From positions 268,124 through 332,123 of the forward strand of contig JAKLII010000003.1 in the NCBI GenBank assembly GCA_022709695.1: DNA of 64,000 bases. The letters are read 5' to 3'. The notes beneath the pieces were generated by a model. That model did not search any database and was not told the DNA's origin. It saw only the letters and a list, made by a program, of their open reading frames with translations. Made by a program: the position numbers and the translations under genes. This stretch comes from Bacteroidota bacterium. GTDB lineage: Bacteria; Bacteroidota; Bacteroidia; Bacteroidales; SKPS01. Below are positions 43,591-51,218 of the stretch, in pieces; position 1 is the stretch's first letter, and each line of letters opens with the position of its first letter.

Positions 43591-44250
43591 TCAGTAGACC
43601 AAATGATAGAAGGCGGTATCGAAACGGGGAATATTCACAAGGGCTGAGTCGGTTTTGTGGTTGGTGCCTTTATGGATATTCCAGGAGATCACGGCGGTTT
43701 TACCGGCTTTGGTGCGGCATTCCGCCAGGGTATCATAACCCATCCCTGTACCCTGCTGCCAGTTGCTGTTGCAGCAGCCGCTGCACGAAGGGTTATCGGA
43801 GACAATCCGGAAGGTAATCAGGTCCGAAGCATTTACGGGATTGGTATTCTGAACCTGTAACCGAAGCGCCCCGATGGGATTCAGGCTGATCTGCGGATTG
43901 TAGGCTTTGCCGGAGGATATTTCATTGATGGTAAGGGGTTTGGAATAATCGAAATACCGGTCTTTTACCGTCTGGAGTTCAAAGTCACTGGCTTTCACCT
44001 GTGCAATGTCGATCCTGAATTTTCCGGATGCATCGGTTTGGACGGTAGCAATCAGGCTGGGATTCGGATTGAAGACCCCCCCTTCGAACATTTTGCCCAC
44101 AAGGTTTACAGTAACGCCCTCCACCGGAGCTGCCACCATCACATCTGTAACGGTTCCTTCAATCAGGATCCGGTCGCTGTTCTTGTTGCAGCCTGCGAAG
44201 AAGAGAAATCCCGGAATGAAAAGCAGCAAAAGGGGGGTGTAATTTTTCAT
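43591..44250 (-). CDS. Lipoprotein with carboxypeptidase-regulatory-like domain
   Basis: A 219-residue lipoprotein with SPII signal YTPLLLLFIPGFLFFAGC. The first half of the mature chain is an Ig-like, carboxypeptidase-regulatory-type beta-sandwich (LIEGTVTDVMVAAPVEGVTVNL, split; TVQTDASGKFRIDI). The second half contains a cysteine-rich segment (NPSCSGCCNSN, then C at AECRTKAG). It is surface or periplasmic and of unknown function. It is 11 bases downstream of the DUF4159 gene and likely co-transcribed with it. Confidence 0.75.
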   Translation of the reverse strand: MKNYTPLLLLFIPGFLFFAGCNKNSDRILIEGTVTDVMVAAPVEGVTVNLVGKMFEGGVFNPNPSLIATVQTDASGKFRIDIAQVKASDFELQTVKDRYFDYSKPLTINEISSGKAYNPQISLNPIGALRLQVQNTNPVNASDLITFRIVSDNPSCSGCCNSNWQQGTGMGYDTLAECRTKAGKTAVISWNIHKGTNHKTDSALVNIPRFDTAFYHLVY

Positions 44251-44261
44251 CAGATGGCATT

Positions 44262-44927
44262 TTATCGTGTGAAGGCGTATTGTACAAGGTTTGCTCCCAT
44301 TCTCAGGGCTTTCTGCCGGGTTTCCTCGCTGTCGCGGTGCACTTCAAAATCTTCCCATCCGTCGCCGAGGTCTGTTTCATAGGAATAGAAACAAACCAGT
44401 TTCCCCTGGTAGATCAGGCCGAAACCCTGCGGAGGCTTGTTGTCATGCTCGTGGATTTTGGGCAAACCTTTGGGGAAGTCGTACTTCTGGTGGTAGACGG
44501 GGTGTGAAAACGGAATCTCCACAAAATCAAGTTCGGGAAATACCTTTTTCATCTGGGGCCTTATAAAAGGATCTATGCCATAATTGTCGTCGATATGCAG
44601 GAACCCTCCGGCCATCAGGTAGGTACGCAGGTTGGCGGCTTCCTGGTCGGAGAAGACCACATTCCCGTGTCCGGTCATGTGGATAAAGGGGTAGTTGAAA
44701 ATTTCGTCGCTGCCCGGCATCACGGTAGCGGGGTTTTTATCGAGGTTCGTGCCGAGATTCCGGTTGCAGAAATCAATCAGGTTGGGCAGGGACGTAGGGT
44801 TGGCATACCAGTCGCCACCGCCGTTGTACTTGAGCAGGGCAACGGGCACTGCAGGATTTCCGGCAGGGGGGGGCGCGGAAGCGGCCATCAGCAGAAGGGC
44901 GGAAAAAAACAGCAGGATTCTGTACAT
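44262..44927 (-). CDS. DUF4159 domain-containing secreted protein
   Basis: A 221-residue protein. The signal peptide is ILLFFSALLLMAASAPPPAG, and the rest is one DUF4159 domain: VALLKYNGGGDWYANPTSL near 29, FIHMTGHGNVVFSD near 76 and GGFLHIDDNYGIDPF near 101, ending with ETRQKALRMGANLVQYA. DUF4159 has a GATase1-like fold resembling the DUF4350 region and often occurs with MoxR and DUF58 clusters, of which this window has one at 5.4-11.5 kb. A promoter box precedes it. Confidence 0.88.
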   Translation of the reverse strand: MYRILLFFSALLLMAASAPPPAGNPAVPVALLKYNGGGDWYANPTSLPNLIDFCNRNLGTNLDKNPATVMPGSDEIFNYPFIHMTGHGNVVFSDQEAANLRTYLMAGGFLHIDDNYGIDPFIRPQMKKVFPELDFVEIPFSHPVYHQKYDFPKGLPKIHEHDNKPPQGFGLIYQGKLVCFYSYETDLGDGWEDFEVHRDSEETRQKALRMGANLVQYAFTR

Positions 44928-44953
44928 CAGAAACTACGGATTGAAAGAAAGTA

Positions 44954-44961
44954 CAAAAATA
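44954..44961 (-). promoter_or_regulatory. -7 box of the DUF4159 gene
   Basis: The minus strand reads TATTTTTG, 26 bases before the ATG at 44927. Confidence 0.5.
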
Positions 44962-44971
44962 CGAAAACAAA

Positions 44972-45682
44972 TCACAGGTCAGCGTTGACCACATTGAAAA
45001 CCATGGCTGCCACCAGTCCGGCGGTTTCGGTACGGAGGGTGGCATTGGCCAGGCTAACGGGCAGAAAGTGGTGGTTGATCGCCATTTCTGCCTCCTGCGG
45101 GGTGAAATCCCCTTCCGGGCCTATGAGGATCAGCGCGTCGGTTCCCGGGGCAAGCACTTTCCCCAGGAACGGCAGATCTTTAGCCCCGCACCAGGCAATA
45201 TGGGCAGGATTATCCCTTTTTTGCCGCAGCAACTCAACAAACGGGGTCGGAGGATTAAGGGCGGGAAGGAGGGTCCTGCCCGACTGCTTCATGGCCGACA
45301 CCAGCAGGTTCACCAGGCGTTCCTGCTTGATGCTTTGTTTCTCGGTGCGCTGACAAATCAGAGGGGTGATTTCGGCAACCCCGGTTTCGGTCGCTTTCTC
45401 GAGAAACCATTCGAACCGGGAGGGGTTTTTCACAGGCGAAATGGCCAGGTGCAGCGATGCCTTCTGCACATCCTTCCCCGGCTCCGACTCCAGAACCTCC
45501 AGCCTGCAGGCAGTTATGGTGTCGGTGAGGATACGGCACCGGTACAAAAAACCTTTTCCGTTGGTCACGGGTATCTCATCGCCGATCCGTTTTCTCAGCA
45601 CCTTCACAAGGTGTTTCGACTCGGCTGCATCCAGGGTGAATGCTCCCTGAACGGGAATTTCGGGGTGATAGAAAAGTTGCAT
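44972..45682 (-). CDS. rsmE: 16S rRNA m3U1498 methyltransferase
   Basis: A 236-residue SPOUT-class methyltransferase. The N-terminal PUA-like part contains ESKHLVKVLRKRIGDEI. The knot region has AISPVKNPSRFEWFLEKATE near 85-104 (with the LEKATELG-type motif), and LILIGPEGDFTPQEAEMA near 185 plus SLANATLRTETAGLVAAM near 211. The start at 45682 (MQLFYHP) is family-like; an upstream ATG at 45706 overlaps the preceding gene. It lies four bases after the amine oxidase. Confidence 0.95.
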   Translation of the reverse strand: MQLFYHPEIPVQGAFTLDAAESKHLVKVLRKRIGDEIPVTNGKGFLYRCRILTDTITACRLEVLESEPGKDVQKASLHLAISPVKNPSRFEWFLEKATETGVAEITPLICQRTEKQSIKQERLVNLLVSAMKQSGRTLLPALNPPTPFVELLRQKRDNPAHIAWCGAKDLPFLGKVLAPGTDALILIGPEGDFTPQEAEMAINHHFLPVSLANATLRTETAGLVAAMVFNVVNADL

Positions 45683-45686
45683 GGGT

Positions 45687-47333
45687 CTATCGGAATTGTT
45701 CTGCAATTTCCCTGGCAGCCTTTAGTCCCGACTGCAGGGCCCCTTCGATCCACCCTCCGGCATATGATACGGCATCCCCGGCAAACCAGATGTTGTTCGA
45801 AGGGGAAGCCAGGGCGTCGAAATAGGGTTGCTGTCCGGCATAGAACTGTTTGAAAGCCCCGCGGAACCCCGGCATCTCTTCCCAGCTGAACCCATAGGCA
45901 CTCACCACATGGGGCCTGATGCTGCCTGCCCCATAGATCTCCTCGAGCATCGAAATGGCCTTTTCGGCCCGTTCTTCGATGGAGGAGGCGTGCCATTTCC
46001 TGCTGTCATCCTCCCAGGTGTAACTGGCGCAGATCAGGCCGGAGTCGGTATCTTCAAAATCAAAGAAATAGACCCCCCGTACAGGCAGGTCGGTGATGGT
46101 GGTGGTGATTTCAGACCCCGGTTTTTTCCAGAAAACAGAATCGGTCTCCAGGAAAATCTTGGCCGAAGACATGAAGTGGGTGTTGTAGATGGCCTGCCAC
46201 TGCAGAGGGGTAAGCAAATCACGGCGGATGTCCATTTCCATCTGAACGGCCCTGGCCTGGGCGGTAATGATCACGGCATCGGCCATGAAGAAATCTCCTT
46301 TTTGGGTGCCAAGGATCAGCTTTCCGGAGGCATCATCCCTGGTGAGCTGTGTAACCGGTGTACCGGTGGCTACCAGCCCAAGCTCTTTCAGGGATTTCAT
46401 CTCCTCCTCTTCCACCTGCACCCGGTGCTCGTAAAATCCTTGTGCCAGCAGGTCGTTACCCCCCACAATCTCCATCTGGTCATCATCCCAGCGGCAGACA
46501 TTGATCCGGAGGATTTCGATGAAGCTGATAGGATAGAGGGGGCCGTAGCCTCCAACCCCGAAGCCCACCGTGGCGAACAGCCCGATCTCTTCGGGAGTCC
46601 ACTGCTGTTCCACCAGAAAATCGCGGAAGGTTGCATTCCTGTAAGGATGCGTAATCTCTTTCCACGTCCGGGTCCTCAGTTCAGGGTCGTGCCACACCTC
46701 TTCCATTTTCCGGGCAAAAGGGCGGATACAGGCATCCCATTTATGGTAAAGGTGCTCTACCCATGGCACCTGTTTTTCCGGGCTGCCAAACTCCTTCTTC
46801 CCGTTCACGTAGTAACAGGTGGTGATGTTGTTCGGGTTGGGAAACTTCCGTGTTTTTATGCCGAAAAGGCCCAGGTAATGCATCAGGGTGCGGTGTACGG
46901 GGGGCACCCGCATGCTTCCCATTTCGGCATATACCAGGGGGTCTTCAAACTCCCTGACCGTGAACAACCTTCCGCCAATCCTGTCGGAGGCTTCAAAAAC
47001 CAGCGGATAGTGTCCGGCCCGGAGCAACTCCATGGCGGCAGCCAGCCCCGATGCGCCGGCACCGATGATGGCCACAACAGCCCTGTATTTGCCGGCAGGG
47101 GGTAAACCCTCACGTGCCAGGGCTGTATAATCGAACGGATCGTCGGGAAAGGAAGAAGGATCAAGCACCACAGGTTTTTCAGGCGTTTGTCCCCCTGCAC
47201 GATCAGAAGGGGTTAACCGGATTCCGGTTCCGGGAACCTGTTCGAAGGGAGCAGCAGGCAGGCACCTCGATTCGAGTTCAAGCTGCATGTTCCCCGGTCT
47301 TTTCTGCTGGAATTGTCTGATGATTTTTAGCAT
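45687..47333 (-). CDS. Flavin-dependent amine oxidase family protein
   Basis: A 548-residue FAD enzyme. The Rossmann motif VAIIGAGASGLAAAMEL lies near 83-99, followed by EASDRIGGRLFTV near 115, the GG motif of the amine-oxidase family. Active-site-proximal regions are in the middle, and the C-terminal FAD motif is IWFAGDAVSYAGGWIEGAL near 517. It resembles bacterial L-amino-acid or tryptophan 2-monooxygenases more than polyamine oxidases. There is no signal peptide, and an 80-residue N-terminal extension precedes the FAD motif. The product is an imino or amide compound; the substrate is unknown. It heads a two-gene unit with rsmE. Confidence 0.88.
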   Translation of the reverse strand: MLKIIRQFQQKRPGNMQLELESRCLPAAPFEQVPGTGIRLTPSDRAGGQTPEKPVVLDPSSFPDDPFDYTALAREGLPPAGKYRAVVAIIGAGASGLAAAMELLRAGHYPLVFEASDRIGGRLFTVREFEDPLVYAEMGSMRVPPVHRTLMHYLGLFGIKTRKFPNPNNITTCYYVNGKKEFGSPEKQVPWVEHLYHKWDACIRPFARKMEEVWHDPELRTRTWKEITHPYRNATFRDFLVEQQWTPEEIGLFATVGFGVGGYGPLYPISFIEILRINVCRWDDDQMEIVGGNDLLAQGFYEHRVQVEEEEMKSLKELGLVATGTPVTQLTRDDASGKLILGTQKGDFFMADAVIITAQARAVQMEMDIRRDLLTPLQWQAIYNTHFMSSAKIFLETDSVFWKKPGSEITTTITDLPVRGVYFFDFEDTDSGLICASYTWEDDSRKWHASSIEERAEKAISMLEEIYGAGSIRPHVVSAYGFSWEEMPGFRGAFKQFYAGQQPYFDALASPSNNIWFAGDAVSYAGGWIEGALQSGLKAAREIAEQFR

Positions 47334-47368
47334 GTTTATTTAACAGTATTGGGAGGAATTCTGTTCAT

Positions 47369-47377
47369 GCAAAGATA
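47369..47377 (-). promoter_or_regulatory. -7 box of the amine oxidase-rsmE unit
   Basis: The minus strand reads TATCTTTGC, 35 bases before the ATG at 47333. It lies just beyond the terminator of the cytochrome bd operon. Confidence 0.55.
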
Positions 47378-47390
47378 GACTTCATCACCT

Positions 47391-47444
47391 CAAAAAAAAA
47401 GAACCACCTGCCGGCTCATGATGTGTCTGTCAGCCGGCAGGTGG
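47391..47444 (-). terminator. Strong terminator of the cytochrome bd operon
   Basis: A perfect 13-bp stem (CCACCTGCCGGCT with AGCCGGCAGGTGG) and 15-base loop precede, on the minus strand, TTC and nine T. It lies 25 bases after the stop of the small 38-codon ORF, marking that ORF as part of the transcript. Confidence 0.92.
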
Positions 47445-47468
47445 CCTTGTAAAAGTATGCGCAGGAAA

Positions 47469-47585
47469 TCAGCCTTCCTGCTGCCGCTTCTCGAACTTCC
47501 GGATGGCCCGGAAGCATACCCTCCAGGCGATCCATACCATTACCGGCCATGAGGCCAGCCATAAAATTTCAGGTAAATATTTCAT
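47469..47585 (-). CDS. Small membrane protein after cydB (CydX-like candidate)
   Basis: A 38-codon ORF, ATG at 47585 and TGA at 47469. The product starts MKYLPEILWLASWPVMVW and continues IAWRVCFRAIRKFEKRQ: one hydrophobic, tryptophan-rich helix (about 4-26) and a basic cytoplasmic tail. It lies between cydB and the operon terminator, where CydX/CydS-type single-helix subunits of bd oxidases are often found. The sequence is not obviously homologous to E. coli CydX, so position and character are the evidence. The leader is a 9-bp tandem repeat. Confidence 0.65.
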   Translation of the reverse strand: MKYLPEILWLASWPVMVWIAWRVCFRAIRKFEKRQQEG

Positions 47586-47591
47586 CTTACA

Positions 47592-47654
47592 AAACTTTTT
47601 AAACAATCTAAACAATCTAAACAATCTAAACTTCCTAAACTTCCTAAACTATTA
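47592..47654. repeat. 9-bp tandem repeat between cydB and the small ORF
   Basis: Seven consecutive 9-base units, each beginning AAAC on the plus strand: AAACTTTTT, AAACAATCT three times, AAACTTCCT twice, and AAACTATTA, which contains the cydB stop. It spans the whole gap between cydB and the small membrane-protein ORF. Confidence 0.9.
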
Positions 47655-48794
47655 ATACACATGACTGTCCGTATCCATCTCCTCCTTCGTGATCTTCTTC
47701 CGGCTCATCGACCACCATACATACCATATATACGCCAGTACGAAAGGCACCAGCAGTGAGACCCAGCTCATGGCTGTAAGGGTGGTATGGCTGGAGGAAC
47801 TGTTCCGGATATTGAGGGAACTCTGCAGGTCGTGTGCCGAAGGATAGTAGCAGGTGTTGTTGAACCCGGCCAGCAGGAACAGTGCAAGGACGGTAAGCAC
47901 GGTGCCAAGGCCGGTAAAGGTGAAGGCGGTTTCCTTCCCTTTAAAGATTCCGAGAAACAGGCCATAGAGCACCAGTAGCACACCCGCCAGGAGGAGGGCT
48001 GTATTGAGGGGCATCTGCAGGATGTTGTGCAGGTATTTGTACGATTCCATGCTAACCAGTCCGGTTTCAGGGTCATAGGCATATCCATCCTTAAACATCA
48101 GGTGGATCACAAAATAGAGGAAGAACACCAGAAACGGGATGGTATTCCGGATCAGGCTTTTCCGGATGCGTGATGCTACCTCTGCACTTTCAACCTGTTT
48201 ATGGATAAAGAGCGCTCCCAGGATGCGGGCAAGGAAAAATACCGCCAGCCCCAGTGCCACGTTATGAAGGTTCAGCACAGCCTCCAGGCCGTGGGCGGGG
48301 TGTGCCCAATAGGAAGTTGCAATCCCCTGATGCCCGAACTCCACCACGAAATTGGCGCCGTTGAAGAAGGTCCCCACAGCGGTGCCGATGAGGATGGTGC
48401 CCAGGAGTCCGTTGAGGAAGAGGAAGGTTTCAAAGGTCTTTCTGCCATATACATTGGCAGGTTTCGACCTGTATTCATAGGCGACAGCCTGGATCACAAA
48501 TGAAATCAGAATAGCGATCCACACCCAGTAAGCCCCTCCGAAACTTGTTGAATAGAAGAGCGGAAAAGAGGCAAAGAAAGCTCCGCCAAAGGTAACCAGG
48601 GTGGTAAAGGTGAGTTCCCATTTCCTCCCCAGGGCATTGATCAGCATTCTTCTGTCGGAATCGTTGCGGGCGAGGGTGTAGATGAGCGTCTGGCCTCCCT
48701 GTACGAACATCAGAAACACGAGCAGGGCGCCCAGTACCGATACAATCACCCACCAGTACTGTTGCAGTGCGTAATGTGAAAGGTTTGCGAACAT
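47652..48794 (-). CDS. cydB: Cytochrome bd ubiquinol oxidase subunit II
   Basis: A 380-residue, eight-to-nine-helix membrane protein of the terminal quinol oxidase. The N-terminal helix has FMVQGGQT-like residues (LMFVQGGQTLIYTLA), followed by RRMLINALGRKWELTFTTLVTFGGA near 48 and a C-terminal helix near 345-365. It forms the heterodimer with CydA and gives high-affinity oxygen respiration. It is one base after cydA. Confidence 0.96.
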   Translation of the reverse strand: MFANLSHYALQQYWWVIVSVLGALLVFLMFVQGGQTLIYTLARNDSDRRMLINALGRKWELTFTTLVTFGGAFFASFPLFYSTSFGGAYWVWIAILISFVIQAVAYEYRSKPANVYGRKTFETFLFLNGLLGTILIGTAVGTFFNGANFVVEFGHQGIATSYWAHPAHGLEAVLNLHNVALGLAVFFLARILGALFIHKQVESAEVASRIRKSLIRNTIPFLVFFLYFVIHLMFKDGYAYDPETGLVSMESYKYLHNILQMPLNTALLLAGVLLVLYGLFLGIFKGKETAFTFTGLGTVLTVLALFLLAGFNNTCYYPSAHDLQSSLNIRNSSSSHTTLTAMSWVSLLVPFVLAYIWYVWWSMSRKKITKEEMDTDSHVY

Positions 48795-48795
48795 A

Positions 48796-50352
48796 TCAGT
48801 TTCCTCCTTCTTCTTTAGGTCCGACTTTGACTTGCTTTACCATAATGGATATTTCAGCGATGAGCAGGGATGTGAATATCACCACAAACATCCAGAAGGT
48901 GGTCTGGACAGCGGTTGCATCAATCCGGGTCACGCCGGTCATGGTGGGCATGAGGTCCTGGATTACCCAGGGCTGCCTGCCCACTTCCGCTACAATCCAT
49001 CCGCACATCGAAGCCAGGTATGCAAAGGGGATGGCAATCACAGCGAGGCGCAGCCAGAATTTCTTCCGTTCCATCCTTCCCCTGAAGGTCCAAAGGAGCA
49101 CCATCGCAAACATCAGCACAAACAGCATCCCCAGCCCCACCATGATCCTGAAACTGTAGAATGTGAGCGGAATACTGGGAATCAGGTGTTTTTCATTGTT
49201 CTCGAAATAGCCATACCCGAAGTATCTGTAGTGTTTTTCCAGCAACGTCCTGGCAGCCAAAGCAGCCGAATCGTTTTGGTTCTTTTGTGCCTCTTTGTAA
49301 TCGGCCAGTGCCTGAATCGCAATCTTTCCGGAGGCGATTTTTTCTGCCACAGGAGGAATCCCTTGTTCAGCGTTTCCGTTAATGAGGTCTTTCACTCCGG
49401 GAACAAAAGCATCAGGGTTGAGATAAGCCATATAGGAAAGCATGTTCGGGATTTCAATCCTGTAGACAACCTCTTTTCCCGGTATGGTATCATCAGGATT
49501 ATCCGGATTTACAACAAAACCCAAAGCGGTAAGGTTTACCCCATTCTTCCCCTTAGCCAGGCCTTCCATGGCAGCGAATTTCATGGGTTGCTTGTGGGCT
49601 ACCTGTCTTGCCGAACCATCGCCTGTACCGATAGTCCCGAAAATACCCGCCAGCCCGAAGATGGATGCCACAATCATGCTTTTTTTGGCCAGCATCTGAT
49701 GCCTCCCTTTCAGCAGGAACCATGCGCTGATGCCGATCACAAATACCGCACTCAGCGTATAGGCACTGGTGATGGTATGCAGAAATTTGTTGATGGCCAT
49801 CGGGGAGAGGAATACATCCCAGAAGTTTGCCATCTCATTTCTGGCGGTATCAGGATTGAACTTCATGCCCACGGGATCCTGCATCCATGCATTGGCCACG
49901 AGAATCCAGAGGGCACTCAGGTTCGAGCCGATGGCCACCAGCCATGTGGAGGTAAGGTGAAATTTCTTGCTTACCCGGTTCCATCCGAAAAACATCACAG
50001 CAATGAAGGTGGTCTCCATGAAGAAAGCCATGATCCCTTCAATGGCCAGGGGAGCACCGAAGATATCCCCCACAAACCACGAATACTGCGACCAGTTGGT
50101 GCCGAATTCAAATTCCAGGATGATTCCGGTGGCTACCCCGATGGCAAAGTTGATCCCGAACAGGGTCATCCAGAATTTAGTGATCTTTTTCCATTCGGGA
50201 TTGCCGGTGCGAACGTAAATCGTCTCCATGATGGCAATGAGGAAAGTGATCCCGAGGGTCAATGGCACAAAGAGCCAGTGGTACATGGCCGTAAGGGCAA
50301 ACTGCCCCCTCGACCAGTCAATCAGTGTGTAGTCAAATTCAAACATAGGCAT
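48796..50352 (-). CDS. cydA: Cytochrome bd ubiquinol oxidase subunit I
   Basis: A 518-residue haem-carrying subunit. Family regions are SRGQFALTAMYHWLFVPLTLG near 14-34 (haem-ligand His), EGIMAFFMETTFIAVMFFGW near 107, LSALWILVANAWMQDPVG near 145, the quinol loop with KQPMKFAAMEG near 253-263 and a C-terminal WIVAEVGRQPWV near 455. It oxidises menaquinol or ubiquinol and reduces oxygen to water. Its ATG overlaps the last base of the DUF4492 gene stop. Confidence 0.97.
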   Translation of the reverse strand: MPMFEFDYTLIDWSRGQFALTAMYHWLFVPLTLGITFLIAIMETIYVRTGNPEWKKITKFWMTLFGINFAIGVATGIILEFEFGTNWSQYSWFVGDIFGAPLAIEGIMAFFMETTFIAVMFFGWNRVSKKFHLTSTWLVAIGSNLSALWILVANAWMQDPVGMKFNPDTARNEMANFWDVFLSPMAINKFLHTITSAYTLSAVFVIGISAWFLLKGRHQMLAKKSMIVASIFGLAGIFGTIGTGDGSARQVAHKQPMKFAAMEGLAKGKNGVNLTALGFVVNPDNPDDTIPGKEVVYRIEIPNMLSYMAYLNPDAFVPGVKDLINGNAEQGIPPVAEKIASGKIAIQALADYKEAQKNQNDSAALAARTLLEKHYRYFGYGYFENNEKHLIPSIPLTFYSFRIMVGLGMLFVLMFAMVLLWTFRGRMERKKFWLRLAVIAIPFAYLASMCGWIVAEVGRQPWVIQDLMPTMTGVTRIDATAVQTTFWMFVVIFTSLLIAEISIMVKQVKVGPKEEGGN

Positions 50353-50570
50353 TAGGATTTTGGTTTGGTGATGGCTTCAATCACGTAGTCTTTCCTTGCT
50401 TCATCTGTTTCGAAATTGGATTTCAGGAAGTTGGGAAAGAAGAAAATCTTCAGGATCACAAACATTACAAAAAGCTTCACCAGGATGATCACCCAGAGCG
50501 ACCTTCCCCAGGTCATCTCACGGAAGCCTGTAACGTAAAACCCGATGATCCGCCGGAATAGACCGGTCAT
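50352..50570 (-). CDS. DUF4492 family small membrane protein
   Basis: A 72-residue protein with one central membrane helix (WVIILVKLFVMFVILKIFFF) and charged ends; FRRIIGFYVTGFREMTWGR is the family-typical N-terminus. DUF4492 genes sit just before cydA in Bacteroidetes, suggesting an assembly or accessory role in bd oxidase. It overlaps the cydA start by one base. Confidence 0.88.
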   Translation of the reverse strand: MTGLFRRIIGFYVTGFREMTWGRSLWVIILVKLFVMFVILKIFFFPNFLKSNFETDEARKDYVIEAITKPKS

Positions 50571-50590
50571 GTATGCTGGTATGAGAGGAT

Positions 50591-50926
50591 TTATTCAGGC
50601 TGATAGAGCCCTTTGAATTCGTAACCTTTGCCGTTGATGGCCTTTTCAATCATATCCGTCTGCACAAGTGCCGTGTCATAGGTTACCTCGGTGTATTTCT
50701 CCAGATGGGAAGATTTTGCCTGTGTAACCCCCTCTATCTCCGTAACGGCCTGGTTGATGGTGTTTTCACAGCCGGTGCAGGTCATCCCTTCCACTGAATA
50801 TCTGATGGTTACAAGCCGTGTGGAGTCAATGGCTTCCTGAAGGTTCTCAGGTTCCTGTGTCTGTTGATTTCTGCAGGCAGGGGCCAGGATAACTGCCAGC
50901 AATGCCACTATTAATAACTTTCTCAT
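50591..50926 (-). CDS. Heavy-metal-associated (HMA) domain lipoprotein
   Basis: A 111-residue protein. SPII signal RKLLIVALLAVILAPAC is followed by a short linker and an HMA domain (about 40-108) with the metal motif GMTCTGCENTI near 50-60. It is lipidated outside the cytoplasm. Its position 20 bases before DUF4492-cydAB suggests it binds copper or another soft metal in the envelope. Cytochrome bd itself contains no copper, so the link may be regulatory (bd oxidase replaces haem-copper oxidases under metal stress). The ATG at 50926 fits the signal; an earlier ATG (50962) sits in the promoter. Confidence 0.88.
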   Translation of the reverse strand: MRKLLIVALLAVILAPACRNQQTQEPENLQEAIDSTRLVTIRYSVEGMTCTGCENTINQAVTEIEGVTQAKSSHLEKYTEVTYDTALVQTDMIEKAINGKGYEFKGLYQPE

Positions 50927-50959
50927 AGGATGCAGGGTTCGGTTTGCTGTAACGGAAGT

Positions 50960-50967
50960 CAAAAATA
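50960..50967 (-). promoter_or_regulatory. -7 box of the HMA-cyd operon
   Basis: The minus strand reads TATTTTTG, 33 bases before the ATG at 50926. All five downstream minus-strand ORFs to 47469 could be expressed from it. Confidence 0.55.
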
Positions 50968-51218
50968 TGCAAACATTTATATAGATATACTGATTCCGGT
51001 AATTTTTATTCCTTCTAAATTAGACCTAATCATCATTCAATCAATAAGTAAGAATTGAAAAGCTGAAGGTTTTATTTTACGTAGTTACCTACTGTTAAGA
51101 TTTTTTGTTTTTACATGGAAGTACCAAACCAGAATAAGATGCTGCTGATGTCCCATTTTATCGTGCTCGATCAGATCATCTGAACCGGTGAATCCCGGCA
51201 GCGCCTTTTCCTGTGCCC
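50968..51218. other. Intergenic region without recognised gene
   Basis: About 250 bases between the acyl-CoA ligase and the cyd operon promoter. It is AT-rich near 50970-51110 and contains only a 22-codon ORF (51115-51183, plus strand) with no family character. I see no stable hairpin or regulator gene. Confidence 0.5.

Noticed and set aside
45828-47105. 425-codon plus-strand open frame opposite the amine oxidase
   Set aside because: Antisense to a gene with clear FAD motifs; no recognisable domain of its own.
48832-50355. 507-codon plus-strand open frame opposite cydA
   Set aside because: Entirely antisense to cydA; composition (His, Pro, Gly-rich, no domains) is that of a shadow frame.
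51115-51183. 22-codon ORF in the gap before the acyl-CoA ligase
   Set aside because: Too short, without membrane character, conserved context or promoter.
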